NCBI GenBank assembly: GCA_023897205.1
Contig: JAHWDD010000003.1
Location: 2,421,665 to 2,485,664, forward strand
DNA from: Exophiala sp. HKRS030
Lineage: Eukaryota > Ascomycota > Eurotiomycetes > Chaetothyriales > Herpotrichiellaceae
Length of the DNA: 64,000 nucleotides
Direction of reading: 5' to 3'
Position numbers and translations under genes: made by a program. The notes under the pieces were generated by a model that was not told the DNA's origin, made no database searches, and saw only the letters and a list, made by a program, of their open reading frames with translations. Below, in pieces: positions 22,442 through 33,999 of the stretch. Every line of letters begins with the position of its first letter. Positions within the stretch are counted from its first letter, which is position 1.

Positions 22442-23436
22442 GTCCTAACGTCTGATGGGGATCTGGCCGTATGTATGAATGCTTCCCAAATGTCTGCAAA
22501 GTGATCGTCGTCGAGAGAAATATTTGGCGAGATTGACATTTGCAGAGTATGATTCCAAGTTATTGAACACCCGAGGCATGAGATGGGTTGGTCTCTCATG
22601 GTGTTCGCGTTTCGGTGTGTATTTTAGCACGACTCACGCGAACAGGTTGTCTTCCAGCGAGGTGGGTGCCAGTTTCACGGTGCCGTGACACGTGATGCCG
22701 TCCACCTGGCGGGGTTGACTTCGGCGCCGAGCCAACTCGTAGTAAGTACTGGGTATATTCTAATCATGGACAAAACAACCACCTACTCGGATGTTGACAA
22801 AGAGTGATTACTTGAGCTATATTTGTTGCAGCCTATAGTAAAACGGCGACTGATACCTCCAAACGAAGGGCAGACCCTTGCCTTGTCTCAATTATAGAGC
22901 CAGAGGCACGTCACGGGGTCTTGTAGGCAGTAACGCAGAGATGGTTAAGCCTTAATTATACACAACAACTTCCCATAGAGCTCCTGTACCAACGCGAAAA
23001 ACAAAATGTTTACCATTTCGACTACAGTTGAGAAAGTTCCGTGGACCTTCGCCAAGGTTGTAAAGTTTGACCATTGCCGATGTGGAGTTACGCGGTGCTT
23101 CAATGACATGTCCTCGCTGACAATTGTCATCGCACGGCTCTCTATTTGTACCAGCGATGGTTCGGACTTTGAAAGTGAATCAGCACTTACCAACGTCAAA
23201 GTTTAAGCCAAGGTTCTCACGTGACCATTGTGCCTCGGCGAGTGTCGTTGTGGCTTCCCCGGATTCTCCGCATCCGTTTTCTGTTTCGCCCCGCAACTCA
23301 ACTTTTGCACTTCCTCGGTCGATCCGGTGCGTAGAGTTGAGATGGTACCTCTCCTCATCCACAAAAAAAACGATGATATTCAATCTCTCGTCGTCATCAT
23401 AGATGTTCGTCAGCATCATCCACAATCGTCGTGAAA
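22442..23436. other. Divergent promoter region, P450 and Zn2Cys6 regulator
   Basis: About 1 kb between two start codons. Contains the CGGYRCCG site at 22722 and a CGG-N5-CCG pair near 23265. No gene seen. Confidence 0.5.
22722..22729. promoter_or_regulatory. CGGYRCCG palindrome, P450/regulator promoter
   Basis: CGGCGCCG, 281 bp before the P450 ATG and 708 bp before the regulator ATG. If bound by the regulator it could also autoregulate. Confidence 0.6.
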
Positions 23437-26036
23437 ATGTCCGGCCATCAAATGGAAGGACTTGTTAGTCTCGACTTCCGTCCCGCAAAGAAGCCACGAG
23501 CATGCCTTCATTGCCATGTCCGTAAAGTGAGATGTAACGCCTGGGAGGTTGGTATTCCATGCACAAGGTGCAAACGCCGCAATCAAGCAGCTACATGTGT
23601 ATTGGTCAATGCATCTCATAGGCGTATCGGGAGGTAAGTCTAGTTTGTTTCCTAGGGAAGGCAGTCCAGATCAACCACGCAGCTAATACATGTTCAGCCC
23701 TACAACGTACAAAAGACCAAGAACCTCAAACGTCGGCACGGATGCACAGGTTCAGCCCTCTTCCAACGCCCGAAGTGATGGTTCGCGTCCCTCTTTGGTC
23801 AGTCAACTTGTCCAACAAGCTTGCATTTTTTGACGTGCTTTTCGTTACAGTTACCCGAACAAGGCGCCGAAAATCCAGCACAGCAACGGGACTCTGAGCC
23901 TCAAGACGTGGTTTCAACGTTATCAAGATTCCCTGCAGACGAGGTCATGATGTCGCCGGGCCAAGGGAGGCATAGTCTGAATGCTTCGGGCCTCGGCGCC
24001 CCTTGCCAGAGTTCCAGTTGACTCCCATCCAGCTTAATGAGACGAGATCAACAATTGATGGTCCAGTTGAGAAAGACGATGTGCATCTACGAATCTGCCA
24101 GGAAATGTCTCGTACGAGAGGAACAGCCATGTCCCCATCGCCTGAGCTTCAGAAATATAATCGGCGAGAAGTCATCGAGTTTCACGAAGGTGTCAATTCT
24201 ATGACCATCCTTGGTGAAGCACTGGGTCATCAACGACCGAACCGGCTTGTTCGAGTTTTGGTCGCAGAGGAACCAAACTCCAATCCACAGCATAGATTTC
24301 CTGGTCTTGACGAGGCAGACCTAGCATACATAGCTGCAAAAGGCGCCTTAGACGTTCCTCCTCCACAAATTTGGTACCTCTGTCCTCTGACTTGTCTCAA
24401 GATGTGATCTGACTCCATCTAGTGATACACTACTCAAAATCTACTTTTCCACCATTTACCCTTATGCGCCAATTGTGGATCGTGTCAAATTTATGGAAGA
24501 CTATCGCATTGATCGGCACTCAATATTCCTTTTGCAGTCGATCCTCGCGAACACTGTACCCCATGCCCCAAGACGCTGCTCCATGAAGCTGGCTACAAGG
24601 ATAGAATTACTGCTCAACGGTCACTCTTTTCGAAAGCTAGACTGCTCTATGACATTGGTTGCGAAAAGAGTCAGCTATATCTCCTACAGGGATCCATCAT
24701 GCTGAGCTCTCTTTCATTTTCCTATGCCATGGACAAAGATTACCGGTATTGGCTCACAAATGCTTGTCGCCTCGCTACGCAGATGGGTCTTCACCGTAAC
24801 TATGTCTCCGAAGCATTGGAGCCGAGGATGAAGAGATTGTTTCGTCGCATATGGTGGGTGTTATATAACCGGGACACCCTGCTCACGATCTCTGGGATCG
24901 ACAATTTACGTAGATTTCAGGACAGATATTGCGATACCACACCACTCACGGAATCGGATTGGTTTGAAGATACACCCATACCAGGAGACTTTAGATCTAT
25001 CATAAGTCCCATTCCTACTCTACAAAAGTTATTTATGGTCGAGCTCAGCAAGTTATCCATCATAAGTGAGTCTCCCGGCCCCCATATTCTCCGCTCCACT
25101 AACGTATGCATACACCAAGGTGGACACTTTTTGCGTGATTTCAAGGCCCCAGGAGCCAATCCGACGTCTGAAAACATTGAAAAAATGAGCGATGAGCTAT
25201 TCGCTTGGAGAAAGCAACTACCAATCGAAATGCAAATCGGCACCTTGCAGGAATGGTCGTCACATAACATCTGGATTCTTGTATTGCTTGCCATGTACTT
25301 CCGTCTTGAAGCAGTCTTTTGCCGAGCAACGAAGGAAGTTTATCGGTCACGCAACGACGAAATTCTAGCACTACGCACTGCGCAAAGACAAGAAAATGCC
25401 ATGTTTGAACTGTCCACCATCATTCAACGCGCTTCGATGCACGACGTGTTGCATCTTTGCCCACTCTCATTGTAAGATATTTTTTTGGCCATCTGGCTTT
25501 GAGATCCTCCCATCCCAGTTTTCGTCAGTTCCCTCTGACTTTAATCCACCAGTATGACCTGTGCCTCCACCATTCTCGCAATGCGGATCGAAATTGCACT
25601 GGGCCCGAATCTAAGCCCTCGAAAACGACTCGCGTTCAAGACTCAGATTTTTGTTGAACTTGGATACATCCGTGAGAGCTGCGAGTACTGGAGCAGTCTT
25701 ATATGGACTCTTCGTATGTTTGAGGCGGTGATCTCTCGGACTCGGCTTGGACTTACGCCGTGTTCACCGGAGGAGGGGACTGCCGAGAGCGAAGTCTCCC
25801 CACCGATGGATACTCGAGGATTGGCAGATGATTCCACAATAAACGCATCGGCGACCCAGACTGATTCTTGGGATGCGAATATTTTCGCCTCGGGCAGCAC
25901 TGCAGACGTGGGCATGAATGTGTCAGACGATGTCTTTGGTATCTTGCCGATGACGGACAATTATGACTGGCTACAGCAACTATTTGCGTCAGAAGGTCTA
26001 GGTGACTCTTTTGACCTCTTGGATAATGTACTATGA
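23437..26036 (+). CDS. Zn2Cys6 transcription factor of the cluster, two frame breaks
   Basis: Exons 23437-23633, 23698-23797, 23851-24373, 24423-25065, 25120-25471 and 25553-26036; about 766 aa. Single-base losses in C runs at 23999-24002 and 24566-24569 shift the frame; restoring both keeps one frame to the stop. The zinc cluster is at residues 23-54 with spacing CX2CX6CX8CX2CX8C (ACLHCHVRKVRC then CTRCKRR), followed by a variable linker. The fungal-specific regulatory domain shows STIYPYAPIVD, LLQGSIMLSS, YWLTNACRLATQMGLHRN and LFRRIWWVLYNRD. The C-terminus is acidic. It is a nuclear activator or repressor in the middle of the cluster, divergent from the P450 and tail to tail with the BVMO. 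It is the likely reader of the CGGYRCCG sites; this is inference from motif type and position. Confidence 0.88.
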
Positions 26037-26193
26037 TAATTGATTCCCATGGAGAAGTCCTTGATCCTTTCTTCAGGCTTTATTATGTTGTCAACTTGGA
26101 CCTAACACAAAGCGAATTGCGATCAGAATATACCGGAGCTAGACCAAAGATGGCTTCTTGAAAACTATCCCCTTTCCCTTGCTACTCTACCGC

Positions 26194-28056
26194 TCAATAC
26201 ACTGGCTTTGGGAAGGACGATGGTTGTTTGTCTTCTCCGTTTAATAGACCGTAATACCAAGTGATGTCTCTGCCGTCGAATTCTCGAACATCGAACCCAT
26301 TGCCGAGGAAATTGAACCTGTTCTCTGATATGTATTGCAAGTCAAAGTCTTCGAAACGTGGCTTTTGTAGCATCGTCAAATAGTGTACTCTGGATCCAGG
26401 CCAACAAAGAGGCTTGTGTGATGAGACACCATTCTTGAACCAGGAGCTACACGGCCCAGACCAAGCTGTTCGTTTGAGGTATAAGTCCGCATGGCGTGTG
26501 AATGCTTGAGCGACTGCTTGATTGACCTTAACGCTTTTGATATCCTCCACTTGCACTTTTTGCAAGATCTGAATGATATAGTTAGTGTAAGCTTCGACCA
26601 TTGGTATGACTGAGCCATGCCCCAAAGGACCGTAGGCCCCAATGAACACAAAATAGTTCGGTGCCTGGGGGATCGATAAGCCTAAATAGCCTGTGATATT
26701 TCCGTCAGTTGCTAACTCTTCTTGCAGATTCTTTCCATTGACAATCATAGGGAATGCTGGACGAAAGCTAGTGTCAAACCCTGTGGCGCATATAATCACG
26801 TCGACTTCATATTGATGACCTCTTGCGTCGATAAACCCTGAGTAGTTGATCTCCTGAATTTCCTCTGTAAGAACGTTTGTCTTGTCTAAAGTAAGCGCCT
26901 CGAGAAAACCATTGCCTGGGGTTGGCCGGCGACATCCAACACCGAAATCTGCTGGAATAAGTTTGTCCATAAGCTCGGGTTTCTTTGCTAGTTTTCGTCG
27001 CATCTCTTGAATTGAATATTCCTTTGCCTCTGCTGCATCTTGGGAACCATTTATGTAGAACTTGAAGCGGACGTTTAGCTCAGACTCAATAGCTTTGCAA
27101 TAGGACAAGTAGAACTCTGGGTTGTCCTTGAATCTTTGCTGGGTTTCTTTGCTGTAGTAGAAATTCTCTCCCTGCGTTCCAGCATAGGTCGGTGCAAACC
27201 CGGCGGTTACCCAGATGGGAGACCGAGCGACTATATGGAGCTGATCAACTGCGTCAATGATTGTTGGCACTACCTGCACGCTCGAGCTTCCGGCGCCAAT
27301 AATGAGCACTCGCTTCCCTTTGAGGTCAACGTTGTCATCCCACCGAGCAGTGTGGAGTAATGGTCCTCGGAAGTCATTCAATCCACCGATCTGAGGCCAG
27401 CGCCAGTTGTTAAGTACTCCTCCACCATTCAGAAAGAAGTCGGCATCATCAACGAAAGTATCAGTAGGATCGTTATTGCGCATTACAGTCACCCTCCACT
27501 TGCCAGTATCGTCAGACCAGTCGGCTCTGATGACTTTGTGGTTTAATTGCGCCAGCTTCAGGACATCGCATTCTTCAGCAACTCCTCGGAAGTATTCGAA
27601 GATCTGTTTTGATCCGGAGTAGTACCGTTCCCAGTCCGGCTTTTTCTTCCAACTGTACTGATAGCAGACACTTGGAATGTCGCATGCGCAACCAGGATAT
27701 CTGTTTTCCAGCCAGGTGCCTCCAATGTCGCTATTCTTTTCGTATATCACAAGTTCAATGTTGTCCATAGATTTCAAGACCTGATGCGCGAAGTTGATTC
27801 CACTACAACCCATGCCCATAAAAATAACTTTCAGTCTGCGTTTGGAACCCATTGGACTCTCGCGGATTTTGTAGCTGTGCAGATTTCTGGTAGAATACCC
27901 GTCGCCTGCCTCGACGCCATTGATAGCCGCAAGCGAAGGGTGAGTCCCTAGACCGCCATTCGATGCTGGTTCCTCTGATGAGTGGTTCACCCCATTCGTG
28001 GAGGGGCGCTCTTCTGGCATAACGATTTCCTGCGACGGTTTGACTATGGCTGTCAT
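26194..28056 (-). CDS. Baeyer-Villiger-type flavin monooxygenase
   Basis: Single exon, 620 aa, frame intact. The start is the first ATG (MTAIVKPSQE). The FAD Rossmann motif GMGCSG lies at residues 81-86, followed by YEKNSDIGGTW and the ENRYPGCACDIPS loop. The BVMO fingerprint FxGxxxHxxxW reads FRGPLLHTARW at about 229-239, with D instead of the common P after W. The NADPH Rossmann motif GAGSSS is at about 254-259, and ATG(F)D near CATGFD is also seen. Such enzymes insert oxygen next to a ketone, giving an ester or lactone, using NADPH and O2. Together with the cluster's alpha/beta hydrolase this is the classic way to open a ring or remove a side chain. N-oxygenation cannot be excluded. The last residues (KPVY) carry no peroxisomal tag. 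Confidence 0.9.
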   Translation of the reverse strand: MTAIVKPSQEIVMPEERPSTNGVNHSSEEPASNGGLGTHPSLAAINGVEAGDGYSTRNLHSYKIRESPMGSKRRLKVIFMGMGCSGINFAHQVLKSMDNIELVIYEKNSDIGGTWLENRYPGCACDIPSVCYQYSWKKKPDWERYYSGSKQIFEYFRGVAEECDVLKLAQLNHKVIRADWSDDTGKWRVTVMRNNDPTDTFVDDADFFLNGGGVLNNWRWPQIGGLNDFRGPLLHTARWDDNVDLKGKRVLIIGAGSSSVQVVPTIIDAVDQLHIVARSPIWVTAGFAPTYAGTQGENFYYSKETQQRFKDNPEFYLSYCKAIESELNVRFKFYINGSQDAAEAKEYSIQEMRRKLAKKPELMDKLIPADFGVGCRRPTPGNGFLEALTLDKTNVLTEEIQEINYSGFIDARGHQYEVDVIICATGFDTSFRPAFPMIVNGKNLQEELATDGNITGYLGLSIPQAPNYFVFIGAYGPLGHGSVIPMVEAYTNYIIQILQKVQVEDIKSVKVNQAVAQAFTRHADLYLKRTAWSGPCSSWFKNGVSSHKPLCWPGSRVHYLTMLQKPRFEDFDLQYISENRFNFLGNGFDVREFDGRDITWYYGLLNGEDKQPSSFPKPVY

Positions 28057-28676
28057 TTTGGTTTTCTTTGTCTGAAAAGTGATAAAATCGGCAAAGTGGC
28101 TCACCTCTGTAACTATTAAGAAGACCCGGAAGAGCAATCTATACGGATGCTACCGGCGGCCCCAATATTTGGCTCCCTCGGCATTTCTACTCGTCCATCA
28201 ATCTCGAATTTTTGTGGAGATATTTGGCGAAAGGCACCGAAATCCAGCACAGAGAGTCACTTCCCACAGTCACATGGGCTCGACAGCCATTCTCGGCACC
28301 GCATCCCGACACGGGGAGCGTGCGGGAAGTAGTTGCACAAGGAAGTTCCACTTCCTGTACTTGGAGTGCATGATATTGATAGTCCAGGCTTCGTGGATAC
28401 GAGACGCATCACAAGCTTACCAAATCTCAGACCATGTAGCATTGCATCGTATGCCATTCTGAATTGGTAGAATGAATACACAGTCCTGTCCGTGAACAAA
28501 AAGTTCATGCACGGATCCATATGTATATATGTCTATACTATTGATCGAAGTCCTTTTTCGCGACATATCTAAAATTTTCCATTGTGCTTACCTTCACCAC
28601 ATGTTATATGGTTCTGGCTCTTTTGGCGAGTGCTTGAATTCTCTCGCCTTCTAGTCAACCTTCACACGATCAACCC
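28057..28676. other. Intergenic, BVMO promoter
   Basis: Between the BVMO start and the 3' end of CoA ligase 2. Holds the CGGYRCCG site at 28294; no gene seen. Confidence 0.5.
28294..28301. promoter_or_regulatory. CGGYRCCG palindrome, BVMO promoter
   Basis: CGGCACCG, 238 bp before the BVMO ATG. Confidence 0.6.
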
Positions 28677-30651
28677 TCAAATTTTTGAAGAGTTTTGATT
28701 CATCTTATGTAGAATCCGCCGCATGACTTTCCCACTTGGTGTTCGAGGTATACTTTCGATAAGTTCAACCCCACCTGTTAGCCATTTATGCCTCGACATC
28801 TTTGACTGGACAAATGCCTGGATGTCTCGCGGTTCTATCTTTTGATTAGAGAGTGGCACAACGAACGCTTTAGGGTATTCTCCATCAAATCTAGTGTCCT
28901 TTTAGCCTCTCTTTTGATAGAGCGACATGGATTTACTAACCTCTTCTCTCCAATGACAGCAGCGTCTGCAACTGCAGGGTGAGTCAATAGCATTTGCTCG
29001 ATCTCTGCAGGCGCGACTTGCAGCCCTTTCACCTTTATGAGTTCCTGGGAGAATAATGAGCTTACCATCCTCACTTCTTGAGATTACATTCAATGTTACC
29101 TTCATTCGATCCACGATGTAGAAGCACCCTCGGTTATCAACATAACCAATATCTCCTGTTCGTAGCCATCTCTGACCATCTTCTTCTACAATAGTCTCGG
29201 CAGTTTCTCTCGGCCTCTTGTAGTATCCTTGCATAATATTTGGTCCAGAGACCCAAATCTCTCCAATCATGTGGGCAATGTCGTCCTTTTGTTCAAAACC
29301 TTGGTCGTGCATAGGCACAATTTTCGCACTTAGGTTGGGATTTAGCCAGCCAATGGATCTCCCATCATCTTCATCATCCTGGGCAAAGCCGGTAGCAGAG
29401 CACGTTGTCTCTGTCAGGCCCCATCCTTGCTTGACGCGTACCCCCGGCCGAAGATGGGCTCTTCTGACCATTTCTCCGATCTCTGGATTGAGCGGCGCCG
29501 AACCAGTGACGACCGACTCAATTGCTTTTAGATTGTAACACTTGGCCTGGGGATGCTTCGATAACGCTACCAAAAGCGTGGGAACCCCCGTCAAAAAGGT
29601 AATTCTGTAAATATCAAGGAACAACAGGTACCTTGAAACACTGTACTCCATCATTATGTAGACCTTGACGCCCATGCGTGCCGCGGTAAGACAATAATAC
29701 ATTTGTCCCTGTTGAAGGTATTAGTCTCCTCTACACAATTGCGAATTCGGAAGACCAACATAGGCATGAAACATGGGAAGAGGAGCCAACCATCGCTCCC
29801 CTGAGAGTTCTACTCTAGCTTTTCGTTCGCGCCCCTGCTGCGTATCTGCAACCATCTCTCGCTTGAAAATGACTTGCATTGAGTTCGAAACAATATTGTA
29901 ATGTGAGATTTGTACTCCTTTTGGGATTCCTGTGGTCCTGTCAAGATATTAGTCTCTTCATTCATGAGCAAGAATGAATATGGCCAAGGGAAGTCATGTA
30001 CCCGCTTGAGTAGTTTATTACGGCAGTTGTAGTCTCAGCCTGCTTTCGGCTCGAGAATTTCTGCCAGGTCCATGCTACGCTCTCATCTACCGATGCCCAC
30101 AAATCTGTCCATGCAGCCAAACCAGACTGAGATGGACTCTCCCCTGGAGTCAAAAACTCGAAGATACGTGACGATGATATGCCTGCATGACTTGCTGCCC
30201 TGACTGCTCTGCTTGCGCCAGCGGAACTCGTTATGATCAGTGAGGCATCAGAGTCCTTTAGTTGATAAGCAAGCTCTACAAAAGTCAAAAGCATTATTCG
30301 AGGGCGCGGAAAGAACGACATACCGGTTTCAGACGCGCTTGGTGAACAGCCTGTGAACACACAGCCGGCGGCGACTACGCCCCAGAAGAGAATAGGAAAG
30401 TATAAAGAGTTTCCAGAGTACAACAATACTTTGTCATTTGGATTGAGACCAAAATCCTGAAGTCCTTTTCCTAACCTCCTTACCATAACTTCTGCCTGTA
30501 GAAGACTAAAACAGCGCTCTGGTCGATCCGCGTCAAAGTATTGAGGTTGTGAGCGCTCTTCTGAACTGCGGGAGGAAAAAACATAGGATAGGAGGTCTAT
30601 GGGTGGAATTTCCACCTTGTATGGTGACTCGTGGCGTTGAGCGGCAGCCAT
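28677..30651 (-). CDS. AMP-dependent acyl/aryl-CoA ligase 2 (4CL-like), PTS1-like SKI end
   Basis: Minus-strand exons 30651-30324, 30275-30002, 29937-29760, 29708-29100, 29044-28941 and 28890-28677; 568 aa with no frame break. Motifs are [17 protein letters not shown] (split by an intron), [55 protein letters not shown] and [11 protein letters not shown] with the catalytic Lys. It forms acyl-AMP, then the acyl-CoA. The C-terminus is SKI, close to the peroxisomal tag SKL and plausible for import. It shares a 496-bp divergent promoter with the peroxisomal thioesterase gene. It differs clearly from ligase 1, which lacks this tag, so the two may act on different intermediates or in different compartments. 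Confidence 0.9.
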
Positions 30652-31147
30652 CTTGTCTCAATGACTTTGTGTTCGATGGCAAAGTAAGAAATGGCTATTT
30701 TTCAACAGCAGAGGGTTCAGACCACAGAAAGCTCGCGCCGCTCGATGGATCTCGATCGTGTGATTTGGCAACTCACAGATAGTACCAAGTCGACACATTC
30801 ACGCGTTGGTGTTAAAGCGCGTATGCCAGGTTAGCTACCCTCCGCCTTCACGGCGTGGCACTGCATGTTTCGAATGGTCTGTCACATGCGGAGTCGCCGC
30901 TCATCCCAGGCACCTCAGGCCGAGCTTCGGTACCGACATGCCCAATTTTCACCACACCAGGTCTACGCTAAGGCAGACTAACCTTTCAACTTTCCGGGCC
31001 AAATCCATTGCTGCTTGAATAATCTCGGAAATGTAGCTCTGCAAAAACTGTGTAGGCACAACGAGACGCGAAACCATCGCGTTTACACAGTCGAACATCA
31101 TATTTGTATTACATATCAGCAGACCAGAACCTCCCTGCCGGTCGAAG
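30652..31147. other. Divergent promoter rich in CGG/CCG half-sites
   Basis: Besides the CGGYRCCG site it holds CCG-N6-CGG at 30842-30853, CGG-N5-CCG at 30889-30899 and CCG-N5-CGG at 30920-30930, the densest group of zinc-cluster half-sites in the cluster. Confidence 0.5.
30928..30935. promoter_or_regulatory. CGGYRCCG palindrome, ligase 2 / thioesterase promoter
   Basis: CGGTACCG, 277 bp from the ligase 2 ATG and 213 bp from the thioesterase ATG. Confidence 0.6.
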
Positions 31148-31776
31148 ATGGCTGACGCCAAAGTCAAAGCAGCAGATCGCTATCATACGGACCTCTTAAG
31201 GATACCTGGAATGGCATTCGATGTAGATATACCTGATGCTAGGGACAGAGTACAGGCATATATTGACACGTATCGAAACACAGAAGCACCCAATCACCAG
31301 GTAGTTAACTCCGATGCTACTGGGCAAGAATTCTATTGATCCTTACTCGAATTTAGGGATTTGATGAAGAGTTCATGCGAAAACACATATCTGTCGTCAG
31401 TGCTTCGAGTACGCCTCAAAAGACGACGGCAGTTTTCGAGATGAAAGCGTCTCCAATATTCACCAATCGTATGGGCAATATGCACGGAGGCGCTATAGCA
31501 ATGATCCATGATATGTGCACAACCATGACCGCTGCACCATTAGCAAGAAAAGACTTCTGGTGGTTTGGTGGAGTTTCGAGAAACTTGCTGATAACTTACC
31601 TCCGACCCGTCCGAAAAGATATGGAACTCTTGATAGAGTGTCAAGTCCTTCAACAAGGTGCGCGGCTCTCAACAATTCGCGGCGAGATGAGAGACAAAAG
31701 CACAGGGCAGTTACTCTCGGTATGTGAGCACAACAAGGCTAGCATCGATTTCATAGACGCTCCTTCAAAGTTATAA
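31148..31776 (+). CDS. Peroxisomal hotdog thioesterase (PaaI/ACOT13 type), SKL end
   Basis: Exons 31148-31300 and 31357-31776; 190 aa, frame intact. The single-domain hotdog fold has the family signature NRMGNMHGGAIAMIHDMC (HGG loop, roughly residues 88-106), then YLRPVRKDMELLIECQVLQQGARLS-type strands and a final TGQLLSVCEHNKAS strand. It ends in APSKL, a canonical PTS1, so it should act inside peroxisomes. It would release CoA from a thioester, freeing either a dead-end product or CoA itself. It is divergent from ligase 2 and convergent with the CoA-transferase gene, which ends about 105 bp away. The PTS1 is the clearest sign that part of this pathway is peroxisomal. Confidence 0.9.
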
Positions 31777-31880
31777 AACTCAGCTTTTATGAAGCCATCT
31801 CGTAAAGCTAGCCGAATTACATCCGTAAGCTGCGGTAGGAAGACGTAATATAAGGTCATCGTCATTGAACATTCGGCGGA

Positions 31881-33598
31881 CTATCTGATCACTCCAGTCA
31901 TAAGATCATCCGGCCATCTTGCTTCGTCTACACCATTGCCTCTTGTTCCAACATTATAGCCCAACTTCACAGTGTTCTGAGGAAACCTGAGTACTGGTTT
32001 TGGTACTCTGAAAGTTAAGCCCTCCAAAGCAGCCGATGTCCGAATCTCGAAGAACTCGGGTTCAGCAGAGTCCCTTGCCTCCGTATCATATCAAGGTAGC
32101 GAGGAATCGTGTAGTTCATGCTGTGGTAATGCCGGAATACTTGCTTGCCATTCTGCGTCCAGAGCTCGTTCCAGACATCCGCAGGGTACTCTCCAACTGT
32201 ACCGGCAAGCCACTGATTGTAGTAATTGAGTGAAGTATCCACTAGGAAGGAGCCTCCATCATTGGCTCGCTCCATCAATGCCTCGAGAACTCCACACGTC
32301 CCTGCAATCCCTGTACAATAGTCCGAATTCGGGAACACTGGGGTGACGGCTTCATCATTGCCCATAGCCCGACCGTATCCCATCGATATTCCCGAGTGTG
32401 CATCACTTATTGGTTGCCAACCACTTCTATGGGAGAGAGGCCCATCCCACCCAAAGCAGTTCTCTCGCACATATATGATGCCACGATCTCGATTCTTGAC
32501 TAGGTCGAAAACTTGATCCTGACCAAATCCATACTTGACGAGAACATCTGGCCTGTATCCATTTATGATGACATCGGCATCCAGGATGAGCTTCTGCAGT
32601 TTTTCTCTGTCCTGTAGCTGGCGGAGGTCCAAGTTGCAATTCCATTTGCCCCAGTTAAGGTCTGGCTGCAGGCCTGAGAAATCCGGAAGGTGGCTGGCAG
32701 TGACCCTCATAACACTAGCACCAAGCTCGGCTAGACCTCGTCCAATGGCTGGACCTGCAATCACTCGAGTCAAGTCGACAATCTTTAAGCCTGCGAGAGG
32801 GCGGCGAGCGCCATCAGCTCCTGCTGGTGGCCACCAAGAACGGGGTTGTTCACTTCTTGGATGCTTGACAACACGATACAGGTTAACACCAGAATTTATC
32901 TGCCCCTGTGGACTATTTTTGTAATCGTCGTAACTTAAGCAAATCGTTGCTGCTTGTTTGAAACGCTCTCCTAGGATCTCATCCCACTCTTGCGCTGTTT
33001 TTTGGCTGAGACGATCGATAAATGGAGCCCAGGAATCTTCTAAAGTCGTCAGATGAGGCATATCTTTTGGTAGCCCCACTCCTTCCAGTGACGGATTGGG
33101 GTCCAGGCTTCCGTGGATGTGAAACCAACGGTCATCTTGTGTTTTATAAATATTATAAGCGGCTCGACGATACAAGGACGATGCCATGTTGTGCAGATCT
33201 CCATTTGGAAAATACTTCGCGTACTTCTCTGTCAAGTCGCGTATTGGCGTGGGACTGACTGGTGCATCCAAGGCAGGATCTATCTCCAGCATTAATGATG
33301 ACATAAAGAATAACTGTGCATGATCTGTATTGATATGAACGTCCTTCGGACCTTCATTGTACTTCCGGCCGATGAAAATGTTGATTAGGACCGCCTCGAG
33401 CCCCTTAAGCGTTGCCACACTTTCCGCCAGCCTCCAGTTGATTGGAATACTGGGATTTGCTGACCCTTCAAAGGTAATATGCTCGATTGATGCGTGACTC
33501 TCTGCTGAAAATTTAGTAGAAAGTTTACGTTTGATTTCCCGATCTAGAAGGGCTCTGCACTCTTCAGGCACGGAATACGCTTCTCGTCGTTCGATCAT
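31881..33598 (-). CDS. Family III CoA-transferase (CaiB/BaiF), one frame break
   Basis: Single exon; a one-base loss at 32058-32060 shifts the last about 58 codons, and the restored product is 572 aa. The N-terminal half (IPINWRLAESVATLKGLEA, DVHINTDHAQLFFMSSL) and the C-terminal half starting PLAGLKIVDLTRVIAGPAIGRGLAELGASV are the two-part arrangement of fungal members. PDVLVKYGFG, AVTPVFPNSDYCTGIAG and GGSFLVDTSLNYY follow. Family III enzymes move CoA between carboxylates via an aspartyl-CoA thioester. In this cluster it could activate an acid at the expense of another acyl-CoA (inference). The C-terminal residues after the break are LMTGVIR, with no peroxisomal tag. Many fungal paralogues of this family have no known substrate. 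Confidence 0.85.
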
Positions 33599-33999
33599 GA
33601 TGGCGCAGAGGTGTATGGTGTTGATTTCAACGCAAGCAGTGTCAACTTGATCGAAATTGTCTTTTCAAGGAAGTTTTTCAATGCTGGGCGTCGGTGCCGA
33701 CCACCTAGGGTGTGGGGTAAACAACTCACCAAACTCCCGTCGTGTACGGGATTCACTGGTGTAATCTGATTCAAGAGGGAATCCCCGAACTGTTCTATAA
33801 GTTTTCATAACTAATGTACTCTCCGAACACCGAGAAGTCCAAATTGATAGACGAATCAAACATTCAAAATGGGATATACTGTTGGCTCTACCTCGATTTT
33901 GAATTAATCACTGAGCTACCCAGCTCTATATATCTTCTACTAAATGAAGTACTAAATCAAATCAAATCGACATACCATGCACTACGTATCTATCTTCAC
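33599..33999. other. Intergenic, CoA-transferase promoter
   Basis: Short region between the CoA-transferase start and the AtuA 3' end; carries the CGGYRCCG site at 33692. Confidence 0.5.
33692..33699. promoter_or_regulatory. CGGYRCCG palindrome, CoA-transferase promoter
   Basis: CGGTGCCG inside the longer dyad GTCGGTGCCGAC, 94 bp before the CoA-transferase ATG. It is the most symmetric of the eight. Confidence 0.65.
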
